DNA of 64,000 bases from Cylindrospermum sp. NIES-4074 (GTDB lineage: Bacteria; Cyanobacteriota; Cyanobacteriia; Cyanobacteriales; Nostocaceae): contig AP018269.1 in assembly GCA_003994795.1 (NCBI GenBank), forward strand, positions 4,489,677 to 4,553,676, read 5' to 3'. The translations under genes and the position numbers were made by a program. Below are positions 25,548-34,237 of the stretch, in pieces. The stretch's first letter is position 1. Every line of letters begins with the position of its first letter. The notes beneath the pieces were generated by a model that was given only the letters and a program-made list of their open reading frames with translations, was not told the origin of the DNA and ran no database searches.

Positions 25548-26879
25548 CTAAGATGAGGTGGATGCTTTTAGCTGAGTGTATGCATTAGCTAATTGCCGTT
25601 GAATTAAAGGAATATTATTCCGGGCTGCATGACGCTTTTCTAGGATATTCACTGCTTTGTGATACTTGCTGGCGTGAATTAGGGCATCAAGATAAACTTG
25701 CTCGAATAAATCTCGCTGGGCATGGGAACCGCCTGTAGAATATAATTCGGGCAAGACTGGTTCTAGTTGCGCGATCGCCATTTGCCAATCACCTTGAGCA
25801 TGGGCTATCATCCCCTTAGCGGCTGGTAATGCCACTTCTTGCCAAGTTTTGCGAGTATAAGGTAAGGCTCTGGTGGCGTAATCTTGGATGCTTTCTAACA
25901 TCTGTGTCGCCCAGTCATCTTTACCAGCCCGTACCAGCGCATAAATGTATTGTAAATCCAAAAAGGCGATCGCGTGTTCATGCAGTCGAGGATATAGATA
26001 AGCAGCAATTTCCTGCCAGCGAGAACCCACATCTACCCCACGCAACTCTAGCCGTAATAGCAAGGAAATGGCGTTAATTTGTTCCCTTGCAGAGTCTTTC
26101 TCACCACGTCCCCAAATATGTTGGTCATAGATTTCCACCACCTGGTGAAAATTATCAGCATCGAGGTGATACAGGGCGGTATGCCACCAAAGATGAGTGT
26201 AGAAAGCCAGATTGGTGTTTTCCCAAGTGTCTGCAAAGCTTTCCATCCAAGCAATGCCCTCTTCCAAGCGGCCTTGAGTTTCTAAGACATGGGCAACAGC
26301 ATGATGGGCCCAAGGGTTATGCCGCTTCATTTCTACTGCTTTTCGTGCTGCTGCTTCCGCTTCGGCTAAATGGTGACATTCTTCTAAACCAAAAGCTAAA
26401 ATACCGTACATATACGGATTTTCTTGGTTGGCAGAAAAAACTTTTTCGGCAATTTGCAGTAATCCTTGACTGTTGCCGATGTTTCTTTGGTGGTACTGGC
26501 AGATATGCACCGAAGCTAAATCACGAGGATAGCGATCGCCAATTATTTCATGAAATGCGATCGCTTGTTGCAAATCACGATTAGCCCAAGCCTCAATGGC
26601 GCTAACAAACAATTTTTCCCGTTCATTAGCCTGTGCTAAATTCTCCTTAGCTGCCTCCAGATAAGGCGTTGCTAGGGTTAAAGCCTCACTTTTACCAAAA
26701 AACAGGTAAAAAGCTGCAACTTGAGCATTGGCGATCGCACAAGCCGGATCTGCCTCAACTGCTTTGAGAATGACTTGAGCATTATTACCAACGCCCAATA
26801 ACTCATCAACAAAGCGATTTACAGATGTTACCGCCTCTAATGAATCAGTAGAGATTTCCAGTTCTTGAGAATCTTTCAT
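25548..26879 (-). CDS. Tetratricopeptide-repeat protein, TTC38-like
   Basis: A protein of 443 residues made of helical repeats. The stretch around residues 195-260 (HHAVAHVLETQGRLEEGIAW, then HLWWHTALYHLDADN) is characteristic of the TTC38 family of TPR proteins, with conserved His-Ala and Trp-His-Thr pairs. Upstream and downstream further TPR-like helices follow. The ATG at 26879 gives a natural start (MKDSQELEISTDSLEAV); the frame extends to 26936. There is no signal peptide. The role of TTC38-like proteins in bacteria is not established. A TTATCGTAGTTAAC motif lies about 130 bp upstream. Confidence 0.8.
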   Translation of the reverse strand: MKDSQELEISTDSLEAVTSVNRFVDELLGVGNNAQVILKAVEADPACAIANAQVAAFYLFFGKSEALTLATPYLEAAKENLAQANEREKLFVSAIEAWANRDLQQAIAFHEIIGDRYPRDLASVHICQYHQRNIGNSQGLLQIAEKVFSANQENPYMYGILAFGLEECHHLAEAEAAARKAVEMKRHNPWAHHAVAHVLETQGRLEEGIAWMESFADTWENTNLAFYTHLWWHTALYHLDADNFHQVVEIYDQHIWGRGEKDSAREQINAISLLLRLELRGVDVGSRWQEIAAYLYPRLHEHAIAFLDLQYIYALVRAGKDDWATQMLESIQDYATRALPYTRKTWQEVALPAAKGMIAHAQGDWQMAIAQLEPVLPELYSTGGSHAQRDLFEQVYLDALIHASKYHKAVNILEKRHAARNNIPLIQRQLANAYTQLKASTSS

Positions 26880-27011
26880 ACAAGCACTAAGTAATCCACA
26901 ACTCAACTTAGGGTAAACCCCAATGGAGGCAAACATCTTGGCTGATTGCTGCGTGTATTAAAAATACGACAGCTGACTTTCCCAAAACTTGTCTTTTATT
27001 TACTGTATCTT

Positions 27012-27031
27012 AATCGAGTTATCGTAGTTAA
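27012..27031 (+). promoter_or_regulatory. Single TTATCGTAGTTAAC-type motif upstream of the TPR gene
   Basis: ATCGAGTTATCGTAGTTAAC resembles the site that bounds the elements at 6266 and 33704. It lies between the start of the TPR gene and the end of the haloperoxidase gene. Regulatory meaning is inference. Confidence 0.35.
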
Positions 27032-27051
27032 CAGCCATAAGAAAGATAGGC

Positions 27052-28836
27052 TTAAACTGTAATTTTTGTGCCGTCAAATTTTGTGAACGTGAAGCCGTTG
27101 AACTTTTCGTTGTAACCCAGCCTTTCATCCCGGAGGATACTAATAGCAATCTCTTCACCCAAAGCCAAGCCAGCAGAACCATCTGTGCGCCAATGAATCC
27201 CACCATGTCCACGACCAAGGGTATAATTAGCTGCCAACTTATTCAACTCACCACCCACAGTTAAAGGCTCTCCTGTATAGGGAATCACCTTGGTAGGATC
27301 ATTGGGATCAGGTACTACAGGATTGGGAATGACGAAACTCTCATCAAAGTATGCCTTGATTAGGGTAGCGCTAACACCAGCAATCGATGCTGCACCACCA
27401 ACATAGGAAGAATGGATGGGTGAGCCTTCCGGGAATCCATGCGGTAACAGATAAGAACCAAATTTACTAAAACTTTGAGCTACGGCTTTGGAGTTTAATA
27501 TCTCCCTATGAATCGGATACTGAGTTTTATTAACAATATTGTTGTGGACTAATCCACCATAGGCTTCTGGACGCAGAATGCGGTGTACATAATACTTCTG
27601 CCAGTAGGCTGCTCTGATTGCACGGGATGAACCCAGGTTAAGTAAGGCTTGTAAATGTCCCAGTGCAAACGACCCATTACCCCCTTGTTGGGTTTTTGAT
27701 TTGACAAAGGGATTACCTGGATTAAAGGGTGCGCCAATACCACCACTCAAAGGGTCGTTGGCGTTGCGACCTGTACCTAAAATTAAAGTAGCTCCAAAGA
27801 ATGTAGCCCCCGGTGCATGGGAAAATTCCGATAAGTCGCGAATGGTGAAGACATAACGGCGTACTGGGTCATACTTCAGTGATTTAGGAGTACCGCCATT
27901 CTGGACATTCAGCCATTCTTCGTAATCAGTCAGAAAGTCATTACCAGGGAGAGAAGTACGAATTACAGGCGGGATATATTGAAGTCCCCAAGGGATATTT
28001 AGTAATGCAAACTGGGAGATGTGAGGCCCTTCTAATACCCCCGGTGCAGTAACGTGTTTTGCCGTCCTGCCAGATTTGTCATTTTTATCAACGTAGGTGA
28101 CGCTACCGCGAAACAGAGTTTGGGGTGTGACGCGTCCATTTAGTTTTGGGCCTTTAAACGCTGAAAGCTGGTTAAGTTCTTCAACAGCTGCCAAGACCAG
28201 GCGATCGCTAGTGTTATTCTGTAATTTGTGGAAAGGTACGTCCCGCAGTAAGGCTTGCCAATAAAGTTCAACAGCTTCAGCTGCCCGTTCTGCACTAGCT
28301 AGAGTTGCTGGTGGCGGTACTGCTATCTGAACCGCATTGCAACCTTCTAGGCTAATTGCCAGGGGGCCCTGAGCATTCACCAGTTTCCTAGAACCGCCCA
28401 AGATGACCTTTTCAAAGTCATCATGGTTTTGGGTTGTCACTGCCTTAGTTAGAGAGTCGTAGGCTTTGAGATCAACTTCACCCAGCTTGTTATGCGGTAG
28501 TCCCCTGGAGTCAGAGCCGATTTTGTTGGGATACTTTTCCTCATCCCCATTGGTGGGATGGGGCGGAATGGGAACATCCTGATTCACTTTTGCTGCTGCT
28601 ACACGCACTTTGTAGGCTTTTTCTCGCCACTTGTTATAGTCAAACTGTCCCACAATATCTTTTGCTTGGACAGTATCTCCTCCTTGCTTCCCAGAAAGAG
28701 ATGCACCTGTAACTCCAGCCACAAAACTAGCAGCAGTCAACAGACTACTGCGACCAAGAAATGAACGTCTACTAAAACGGCCAGGAGATGATTTCAATTT
28801 TGGGGAATCTTGATCAGAATTAGGCTCTAGTTGCAT
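27052..28836 (-). CDS. Vanadium-dependent haloperoxidase homologue, Tat-exported, lacking the catalytic His
   Basis: A 594-residue protein of the vanadium haloperoxidase/PAP2 family. The N terminus has a Tat signal: SRRSFLGRSSLL, then a hydrophobic AASFVAGVTGA. Helical-bundle residues expected at the vanadate site are in part present: Lys and Arg in KYYVHRILRPEAYGG (about residue 415), and Arg and His in GRGHGGIHWRTDG (about 550). In algal and bacterial haloperoxidases the segment after GSPxHPSY reads P(S/A)GHA; here it reads GSPIHSSYVGGAAS, so the Ser and acid-base His positions are Gly and Ala. The protein may thus be inactive as a haloperoxidase or use another chemistry. It sits beside sulfonate-related genes. 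Confidence 0.85.
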   Translation of the reverse strand: MQLEPNSDQDSPKLKSSPGRFSRRSFLGRSSLLTAASFVAGVTGASLSGKQGGDTVQAKDIVGQFDYNKWREKAYKVRVAAAKVNQDVPIPPHPTNGDEEKYPNKIGSDSRGLPHNKLGEVDLKAYDSLTKAVTTQNHDDFEKVILGGSRKLVNAQGPLAISLEGCNAVQIAVPPPATLASAERAAEAVELYWQALLRDVPFHKLQNNTSDRLVLAAVEELNQLSAFKGPKLNGRVTPQTLFRGSVTYVDKNDKSGRTAKHVTAPGVLEGPHISQFALLNIPWGLQYIPPVIRTSLPGNDFLTDYEEWLNVQNGGTPKSLKYDPVRRYVFTIRDLSEFSHAPGATFFGATLILGTGRNANDPLSGGIGAPFNPGNPFVKSKTQQGGNGSFALGHLQALLNLGSSRAIRAAYWQKYYVHRILRPEAYGGLVHNNIVNKTQYPIHREILNSKAVAQSFSKFGSYLLPHGFPEGSPIHSSYVGGAASIAGVSATLIKAYFDESFVIPNPVVPDPNDPTKVIPYTGEPLTVGGELNKLAANYTLGRGHGGIHWRTDGSAGLALGEEIAISILRDERLGYNEKFNGFTFTKFDGTKITV

Positions 28837-28872
28837 GAGATTTTCTCCACTAAAATTTTCATAATTGCTGCA

Positions 28873-28968
28873 TATAGCATTTTTCTATTAAGTGAGGTAA
28901 GAGAAGAATTATTTAACCACAGATGAACACAGATAAATTTGTACCTCAGCAAATTAGGAATCGCTATA
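28873..28968 (+). mobile_element. 96-bp MITE-like element, copy A
   Basis: Ends TATAGCA and CGCTATA; the body holds AACCACAGATGAACACAGAT and CTCAGCAAATTAGGAA. Copies at 57775-57870 (same strand) and 32457-32552 (reverse) have the same length. Non-autonomous mobile element by inference. Confidence 0.7.
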
Positions 28969-28971
28969 TCT

Positions 28972-30036
28972 TTATTTTTCACTGATTAATGTTGATGGAG
29001 TAATGGCAGCATATTCTTCAGGTTTCAGCAGTGCTTCTTGGACATCAATCTTTTTTGGTAAGATTTTTTCGTTATAGAATAAATCAGCTATCCGCTGTTG
29101 GTCTTTCATCAAATCTGGAGTGATTGCTTTCAAGCGGAAATTTGCACGGCTGCTGATTATTTCCTGAATTGGGAGGTCAATTTTGAGTATTGGTGCTACT
29201 AACTTAGCAACTTCTTTGCGGTTTGCTTCTGCCCATTCACCATTTTTTTCAATTTCTGCGAGGATGATTTTTACTAATTCAGGATTGTCCTTAGCAAACT
29301 CCCGTGTAGCTACATAATATCCACCTGGAGTGCCAATATTTCTGCTATCTCGCAACACCCGCGCACCGTGAATTTTTTCCACCAGAGCTAAATGTGGATC
29401 GCCAGTCACCCAAACAGGAATATTACCCTGAATAAATGCACCACGGGCTTCAACGTTCGGCATACTCAAAACTTGAATGTCACTATATTTTAAGCCCACT
29501 TCTTCTAAAGCTTTAAGAATAAAATAGTGGGAAGCAGAACCTTTTTGAAAGATCACTTTTTGACCTTTAATTTCTGCTAAGGTTTTAATGGGAGAACCTT
29601 TAGGAACAACAATGGCACTCCCCGCACCTGAATTACTAGTAAGTCGTCTACCAGCAATATAGACGATAGTTGCACCAGAAGCTTGGGCAAAGATGGGAGG
29701 AGTTTCCCCAACTGAACCCAAATCAATTTTATTGACATTCATGGCTTCCATGAGTTGCGGCCCTTGAGCAAATTGTGACCACTCCACTTTCACACCCAAG
29801 GGTTCTAGACGTTTTTCTAGAACTTTCGTTACCCTAACTATATCCCCAGAGCTTTGATAGCCCATACGGACTACTTTAGTTTTAAAACTGACAGATTTTG
29901 CTGGGGCTGTATCTGCTTTAGGGCTATTAGCATTACAACTAATTAAAGTAGTAGATAACAGCAAGAATCCTGGCATTATTAACAATGCTGCTCTGTTGAT
30001 TAGCGATGATTTATTTTTTAAAAAATTGGCAAACAT
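28972..30036 (-). CDS. Sulfonate-type ABC transporter substrate-binding lipoprotein (SsuA-like)
   Basis: A periplasmic binding protein of about 354 residues. The N terminus shows a basic start, a hydrophobic run (LIMPGFLLLSTTL) and a lipobox ending LISC. The mature protein has KVVRMGYQSSGDI, NVNKIDLGSVGETPPIF and LAEIKGQKVIFQKGSASHYF, all standard in SsuA-type aliphatic sulfonate binding proteins. The start at 30036 is chosen over 30045 because a GGA site lies nine bases ahead. It lies downstream of the TauD-type dioxygenase on the same strand. A lone terminator-like hairpin at 30356-30379 separates them, so it may be read from its own promoter. No permease gene is adjacent. Confidence 0.88.
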   Translation of the reverse strand: MFANFLKNKSSLINRAALLIMPGFLLLSTTLISCNANSPKADTAPAKSVSFKTKVVRMGYQSSGDIVRVTKVLEKRLEPLGVKVEWSQFAQGPQLMEAMNVNKIDLGSVGETPPIFAQASGATIVYIAGRRLTSNSGAGSAIVVPKGSPIKTLAEIKGQKVIFQKGSASHYFILKALEEVGLKYSDIQVLSMPNVEARGAFIQGNIPVWVTGDPHLALVEKIHGARVLRDSRNIGTPGGYYVATREFAKDNPELVKIILAEIEKNGEWAEANRKEVAKLVAPILKIDLPIQEIISSRANFRLKAITPDLMKDQQRIADLFYNEKILPKKIDVQEALLKPEEYAAITPSTLISEK

Positions 30037-30045
30037 TTGGCACAT

Positions 30046-30410
30046 TCCAATTAATATGAGCTATTCATTTGCAATTCAAATCTACTGTTGATATTTGATT
30101 GAATCAGTGCAAAAACCGTATATTCTTCTAGCTTAGGCTGTTTCTCAAGTTTATAGCCCAGCATCAAAACCTAGCGACTTTATCAAAACAAATTTGATTA
30201 CACAAAAATCACTAAATTTAGTCTATATTTTAGCTGTTTTATGAGTTTAGCAAAGTGTTCATGAATACTTGTTTTAATAAAAATATTATTTATAGTCTAT
30301 TGCAAAAATACAATATTTATTATGATGAATAAATTATTGGTAAAAATTAAGAAATTGGAGTGGATTTTACCCACTCCAAAATTGTTTGCAAGGTAAATGG
30401 AAAGCTGAAA
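30046..30410. other. Non-coding stretch of about 365 bp
   Basis: AT-rich leader of the binding-protein gene with a terminator-like hairpin at 30356-30379 that belongs to the upstream dioxygenase. No other feature is recognised. Confidence 0.5.
30356..30379 (-). terminator. Rho-independent terminator after the TauD-type gene
   Basis: TTGGAGTGG and CCACTCCAA arms form a nine-base stem with a six-base loop. On the minus strand, just after the stem, the sequence is T-rich (TTTCTTAATTTTTACC), so transcription of the dioxygenase gene should stop here. Confidence 0.65.
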
Positions 30411-31274
30411 TTAAAAGGGACGACTACCGGCTAAACTGACTCGTCTCATCACCCGGCGCTCATTGGGATCAAATGCTTGACGGTAGTGCAAGGTAGCTTG
30501 ATTATCCCAGTAAACAATGTCACCTACAGACCATTTGTGTTGGTAGTAAAACTGGGGCTGATTTAGATGTTCTCGTAATTGCTGAATCAGTTCTGCACCT
30601 TCTTCTGGCTCTAAGCCGACAATTTCAACTTCTGTGGAATAGCCTAAATAGAGAATCTTTTTACCACTTTCAGGATGGGTTCTTACCAAAGGATGAGGAA
30701 AAACAGGGCTGATAAGGGGAATATTGGGATCTAAACGGTATTTGGAAGATGGTGCGGTGCGATCGCGCAAAAATGGATTGTAGGTAATCAACTGCAAGTC
30801 TGCAATCCGCTCCTTGGTTGACTTGTCTAAAGTTTCATAAGCCAAATTCAGATTTAACCAAGAAGTATCTCCACCAACAGCCGGTACTTCCAAAGCATAA
30901 AGTAGCGAACCACTAGAAGGTTTGGGAGTCCAATGGTGATCGGAATGGAAAGCTAACTCTCCAGTACCGGTATAGCCTCCATCAAGATTGGAGATGGGAA
31001 TCACCACCGGAGTTACACCTGGCTGGGAAGCCAAAACAGGAACATCGTCTGGTGGGACATAGAGATCACCAAAGTAAAACGCAAAGTTTAATAGCTGCTC
31101 ATCATTTAGCTTTTGGTCTTTAAAAATTAAAATATGGCGATCGCGCAAAGCTTGCTTCAACTGCAATATTACCCCAGGTGCGATCGGTTGACTAGCATCC
31201 AAACCAGTCACCACAGATCCCAATGCTCCATCAGTGGGAGTTATTTGCACTTTTGTCAAAGTCAAAGTAGACAT
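30411..31274 (-). CDS. TauD/TfdA-family Fe(II)/2-oxoglutarate dioxygenase
   Basis: A 287-residue oxygenase. The iron triad is complete: His110 and Asp112 in ELAFHSDHHW, and the distal His near 263 in NQATLHYRQAF; the 2-oxoglutarate-binding Arg follows in RRVMRRVSLAG. The layout fits TauD/AtsK and related alpha-ketoglutarate dioxygenases, which cleave the C-S bond of taurine or alkylsulfonates or release sulfate from alkyl sulfates. It is flanked by two SsuA-type binding proteins, which supports a role in organosulfur use. The substrate is not decided by sequence; related enzymes act on carnitine-like or herbicide substrates. Confidence 0.9.
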   Translation of the reverse strand: MSTLTLTKVQITPTDGALGSVVTGLDASQPIAPGVILQLKQALRDRHILIFKDQKLNDEQLLNFAFYFGDLYVPPDDVPVLASQPGVTPVVIPISNLDGGYTGTGELAFHSDHHWTPKPSSGSLLYALEVPAVGGDTSWLNLNLAYETLDKSTKERIADLQLITYNPFLRDRTAPSSKYRLDPNIPLISPVFPHPLVRTHPESGKKILYLGYSTEVEIVGLEPEEGAELIQQLREHLNQPQFYYQHKWSVGDIVYWDNQATLHYRQAFDPNERRVMRRVSLAGSRPF

Positions 31275-31310
31275 AATCTTCTCCTATGTAAAATTTTTTG
31301 TGGCTGATAA

Positions 31311-32405
31311 TCACTGTTTAGCTAACACTTCAGAAGGGGTAATTTTGGCATAATCTTCTAGTGTCAAAAACCCATCTCTCACATTTACCTTTTTTGGTAT
31401 TTGTCCCAGGCTATACCACTTATCTGCAACCTCTTGTTGCTTAGTAATCACTTGCTCAGTAATCGGTCGTAGCCCATACTCATATTTCTTATGCATGATT
31501 TCCAATGTGGGTGGATCAAGCTGAGTTACAGGTGCTAGCAGTTGTGCTACTTCTTGAGGATGATTCTGAGTCCAGAGTTCTGCTTTTTGCAGTTCCTCTA
31601 AAAATGCTTTGATCACTTCAGGGTGTGCTTGATAAAACTGGCGTGAAGTTGAGTAAAAATTTGCAGTATCCCGCAACTTTTCCCCATCTACTAAAACACG
31701 ACCTACTTTCTTTTGTTCCGCTCTAGTAACAAACGGTTCCCAAATAAACCAAGCATCTACCTTACCTTGACTAAACGCCACATTGGCATCTGGTGGTGCT
31801 AAGAAAATCGACTCTACATCAGTTAGTTTTAAACCCGCTCCTTCTAAAGCCTTCACCAAAAGATAATGACCAATAGATGCTTTTTGGAAAGCCACCTTTT
31901 TGCCTTTCAAATCAGCCACACTTTTAATAGGAGAGTTTACAGGAACTAAAAGCGAGACTGCTTTACCATTAGGGGCTGTAGTAGCCAGATAGACGAGTGG
32001 CGCTCCTGCTGCTTGGGAAAAAACCGGAGGTGATTCCGCAGTAGATGCAATATCCAGCCCGTTTGCATTCAAAGCTTCTAGCTGTTGCGGCCCAGCTGCA
32101 AACTCAGGCCACTGCACCTTAAAACCTAGAGTAGCCAATCTTTTATCTAAAGTGCCCTGCTTTTCTAAAACTGCTAAAGCTGTCAGTTGTTTAGAACGCA
32201 CAATCCGCACTACCTGCGTCTCTGCTGGCTTCTCATTACTATTAGGTGAAGCTGCTGACTGCTGAGACTGAGTAGTATTTGGTGATTGATTGCAACTCGA
32301 TAGGATTGTGGATAGTGCTAAACAGTAGCCAACAGTGAACAACAGGTGACGACGGGTCACTTTTAAGCTATTCCAGAATACAAGTTTCGTGTTTGTATAT
32401 TGCAT
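31311..32405 (-). CDS. Sulfonate-type ABC transporter substrate-binding lipoprotein, second of the pair
   Basis: A 364-residue protein. The N terminus has a twin-Arg-like RRHLLF, a hydrophobic run (TVGYCLALSTIL) and a lipobox ending LSSC. The body reads KLATLGFKVQWPEFAAGPQQ in shorter segments: VQWPEFAAGPQQ, LDIASTAESPPVFSQAAG, and VADLKGKKVAFQKASIGH, typical for SsuA. It closely matches the protein at 28972 and more distantly the one at 2955. It is followed by the dioxygenase gene after a short gap. One importer permease/ATPase pair in the window would have to serve up to three such proteins, or other permeases lie elsewhere. Confidence 0.88.
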   Translation of the reverse strand: MQYTNTKLVFWNSLKVTRRHLLFTVGYCLALSTILSSCNQSPNTTQSQQSAASPNSNEKPAETQVVRIVRSKQLTALAVLEKQGTLDKRLATLGFKVQWPEFAAGPQQLEALNANGLDIASTAESPPVFSQAAGAPLVYLATTAPNGKAVSLLVPVNSPIKSVADLKGKKVAFQKASIGHYLLVKALEGAGLKLTDVESIFLAPPDANVAFSQGKVDAWFIWEPFVTRAEQKKVGRVLVDGEKLRDTANFYSTSRQFYQAHPEVIKAFLEELQKAELWTQNHPQEVAQLLAPVTQLDPPTLEIMHKKYEYGLRPITEQVITKQQEVADKWYSLGQIPKKVNVRDGFLTLEDYAKITPSEVLAKQ

Positions 32406-32456
32406 AAATTTTGTGAATTTATTACCCAGTAAATTTTTTTTATAGGTTTAGTTTAC

Positions 32457-32552
32457 ATTAGCGCTTCCTAATCTGCTGACAGACAAATTTATCTGTGTTT
32501 ATCTGTGGTTGATTAATTCTTTAAGTCGCTCACTTAACTAAAAAATGCTATC
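32457..32552 (-). mobile_element. 96-bp MITE-like element, copy C (reverse orientation)
   Basis: Reverse copy of the 28873 element: TTAGCGCTTCCTAATCTGCTG at one end (first 12 bases define the end) and AAAAATGCTA at the other, with the ATCTGTGTTTATCTGTGG core. Ends are somewhat decayed relative to the other copies. Confidence 0.6.
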
Positions 32553-32620
32553 TATAAGGCATTTACCTGAATAAATAAAGATAAATTTTCTGATTTTTTG
32601 CCCCATTCAAATTAAGGAAG

Positions 32621-32643
32621 TAGGGTGGATTTGACCCACCCTA
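32621..32643. repeat. Hairpin TAGGGTGG/CCACCCTA
   Basis: Eight-base arms and a seven-base loop downstream of the methyltransferase gene on the minus strand. Dispersed repeat; might act as a weak terminator, but no T-run follows. Confidence 0.5.
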
Positions 32644-32835
32644 TAAGAACTTGAGGAAATGAAAACTTAAGGAAATGGAGTAGGAATAGACCCACTCCAG
32701 GGTAGCGCTAGTGGAAGGTTAAAATTTTTCTTAAATTCCTGGTAAATCGATATTGAATTTCACCGTAAGACGGGCGTCTCGCCTGTCCAATACTCTCGTG
32801 AGATTTGCGAGGTTTTTAGGCGAATTTGCACTTAA

Positions 32836-33648
32836 TTAATTCTTCCAAGCCACTAAAATTGAAGCCTTGATTTCTTCTGTGAAATGCCCGGAAGGCTCAA
32901 CCTCTAGCAATGCTGTCTGCAAATCGGCTGCAAATGCTTCAGCTTGATCACCAAAGAAAATCTTGAGCGCAAAGGCTGTGGTGTATAGATAGCCAAGATA
33001 GCTGGAAACTGTCCAAGATTTCTCAAAGCTGACTTCATATACTGCTTGACGAGCAAAAGCCGACTTGGCAATGATCACTTCATGGGGAGGATCAATGGGA
33101 GTCCGAAAACCCTGTCCTCGTTGTCCAGTGCGGCGTTGCTCACCCAACCATTTTTTCACAACTGCGATCGCAGCTTGTTTCCAAGGAAGAGGACTTTCCC
33201 AAGGGTTTTCATTTGTATTGATGAGTACCAATCCCCCATCATCAGAGAGTAATTCATAAATGCGCTCCAATACAAGTTCACGTTCCATCCAATGAAAAGC
33301 TCTACCAATGGTGACTAACTGAAACACCCCTAAACTAGGGTTAATTAGTTCTGCCCCTTGCTCAATCCAAGTAATATTTTTTACCCCTGCTACCGCAGCT
33401 TGCCGTTTAGCTTCTTTGAGCATTTCCGGATCAGGATCGATCGCTACCACTTCTTGAAACCGATTTTGGAAGGGAATCGCAATCAACCCTGGGCCACAAC
33501 CCAAGTCGAGCAGTCTTCCTTGACCATCAAGATTAAAGATTTCGGCTAGTTTGGCAAATAAGGCAGGTGGGTATTTGGTTCTGTATTGAGCGTAGTCTTC
33601 AGCAGCACCCTCAAATAATGATGGGTCATAGGTAGGCAGTGTTTTCAT
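32836..33648 (-). CDS. Class I SAM-dependent methyltransferase
   Basis: A 270-residue protein with the class I methyltransferase core. Motif I is LLDLGCGPGLIAIPF near residue 42, followed by a strand ending VVAIDPDPEML and a motif IV region (FQLVTIGRAFHWM), then LLSDDGGLVLINTN. This pattern is that of Methyltransf_11/ubiE-like small-molecule enzymes. The N-terminal FEGAAEDYAQYRTKYP is common in the family. It diverges from the porin gene across a gap that holds a second copy of the conserved intergenic element found in the organosulfur cluster. Substrate unknown. Confidence 0.85.
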   Translation of the reverse strand: MKTLPTYDPSLFEGAAEDYAQYRTKYPPALFAKLAEIFNLDGQGRLLDLGCGPGLIAIPFQNRFQEVVAIDPDPEMLKEAKRQAAVAGVKNITWIEQGAELINPSLGVFQLVTIGRAFHWMERELVLERIYELLSDDGGLVLINTNENPWESPLPWKQAAIAVVKKWLGEQRRTGQRGQGFRTPIDPPHEVIIAKSAFARQAVYEVSFEKSWTVSSYLGYLYTTAFALKIFFGDQAEAFAADLQTALLEVEPSGHFTEEIKASILVAWKN

Positions 33649-33703
33649 GGTTGGTAAGTTCTCTATCAGACATCCTCAACTTGTTGATTTCTAGAATTTA
33701 GCA

Positions 33704-33930
33704 GATTAACTCCGGCAATCCGATTAACTTACCGTAGTTACTTGTAAAACAAAGTCTTTCACAATTTTTCAGAAAAAGCAAGCATTTTAGAAAACAAATT
33801 GCTAGGTAACGTTATATTAAATCCCCTTAACATCTTTCAAAAGGTACTTGCTTTTTCCCCAGCTTTGTGCAAATATCCAGAGTAACAAGCAAAACAACGT
33901 AAATACGATAAAGTTACCGTAGTTAATGAT
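33704..33930 (+). promoter_or_regulatory. Conserved intergenic element, copy 2
   Basis: Diverged copy of the 6266-6490 block. It opens with CGATTAACTTACCGTAGTTA (33721-33740), has an internal perfect 11-bp inverted repeat GAAAAAGCAAG (33772-33782)/CTTGCTTTTTC (33847-33857), the shared TGTGCAAATATCCA (33866-33879), and closes with ACGATAAAGTTACCGTAGTT (33905-33924). A half-like AGATTAACTCCGG precedes it at 33703. It lies in a divergent promoter region, as copy 1 does. Confidence 0.5.
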
Positions 33931-33965
33931 GCCGTCATCAATCACTTTAGACATCTGGTCAAAAA

Positions 33966-33993
33966 GTAGAGACGTTTCATGAAACGTCTCTAC
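33966..33993. repeat. Perfect 28-bp GTAGAGACGTT palindrome
   Basis: GTAGAGACGTTTCA followed by its exact reverse complement; member of the family seen at 10537 and elsewhere. Confidence 0.85.
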
Positions 33994-34179
33994 AAGGGTT
34001 CTGGATAACGCATATTTCAAACCGAGCGAAGCCAAGGTTTTAAATTCGGTCGATATCTCTTGATGAGTTATTGCCCTTTCTGTTTCCTATTCGACCTGTC
34101 CCCCTGTTCTCACTGACTCTTCAAAAAGAATGACACAGACAACTAGTAGTGCATCAAGTTTAAATTGATGGGTAAGCAA

Positions 34180-34237
34180 GTTCGTAGTCAGGACTTTAGT
34201 CCTGATTATTCTCAGCACTCAAGTGCTTACTACAAAC
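34180..34237. mobile_element. Small inverted-repeat element, 58 bp
   Basis: The ends GTTCGTAGT and ACTACAAAC are inverse with one mismatch, enclosing two hairpins: TCAGGACT/AGTCCTGA and AGCACT/AGTGCT. It is a miniature non-coding element of a type frequent in Nostocales. Confidence 0.55.

Larger units (their letters stand above)
32406..32835. other. Non-coding stretch with MITE and hairpins
   Basis: About 430 bp. Besides the MITE copy at 32457-32552 there are hairpins TAGGGTGG/CCACCCTA (32621-32643) and GGAGT/ACTCC (32676-32698), and a GACGGGCG/CGCCTGTC pair near 32770. All are dispersed repeat types. No gene is seen. Confidence 0.55.

Noticed and set aside
26087..26584. 165-residue plus-strand frame opposite the TPR gene
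   Set aside because: Antisense shadow of the TPR protein; the translated sequence has no domain-like pattern.
33817..34035. 72-residue minus-strand frame with a hydrophobic segment
   Set aside because: It runs through the conserved intergenic element and the GTAGAGACGTTTC palindrome; the start is in repeat sequence and no ribosome site is seen.
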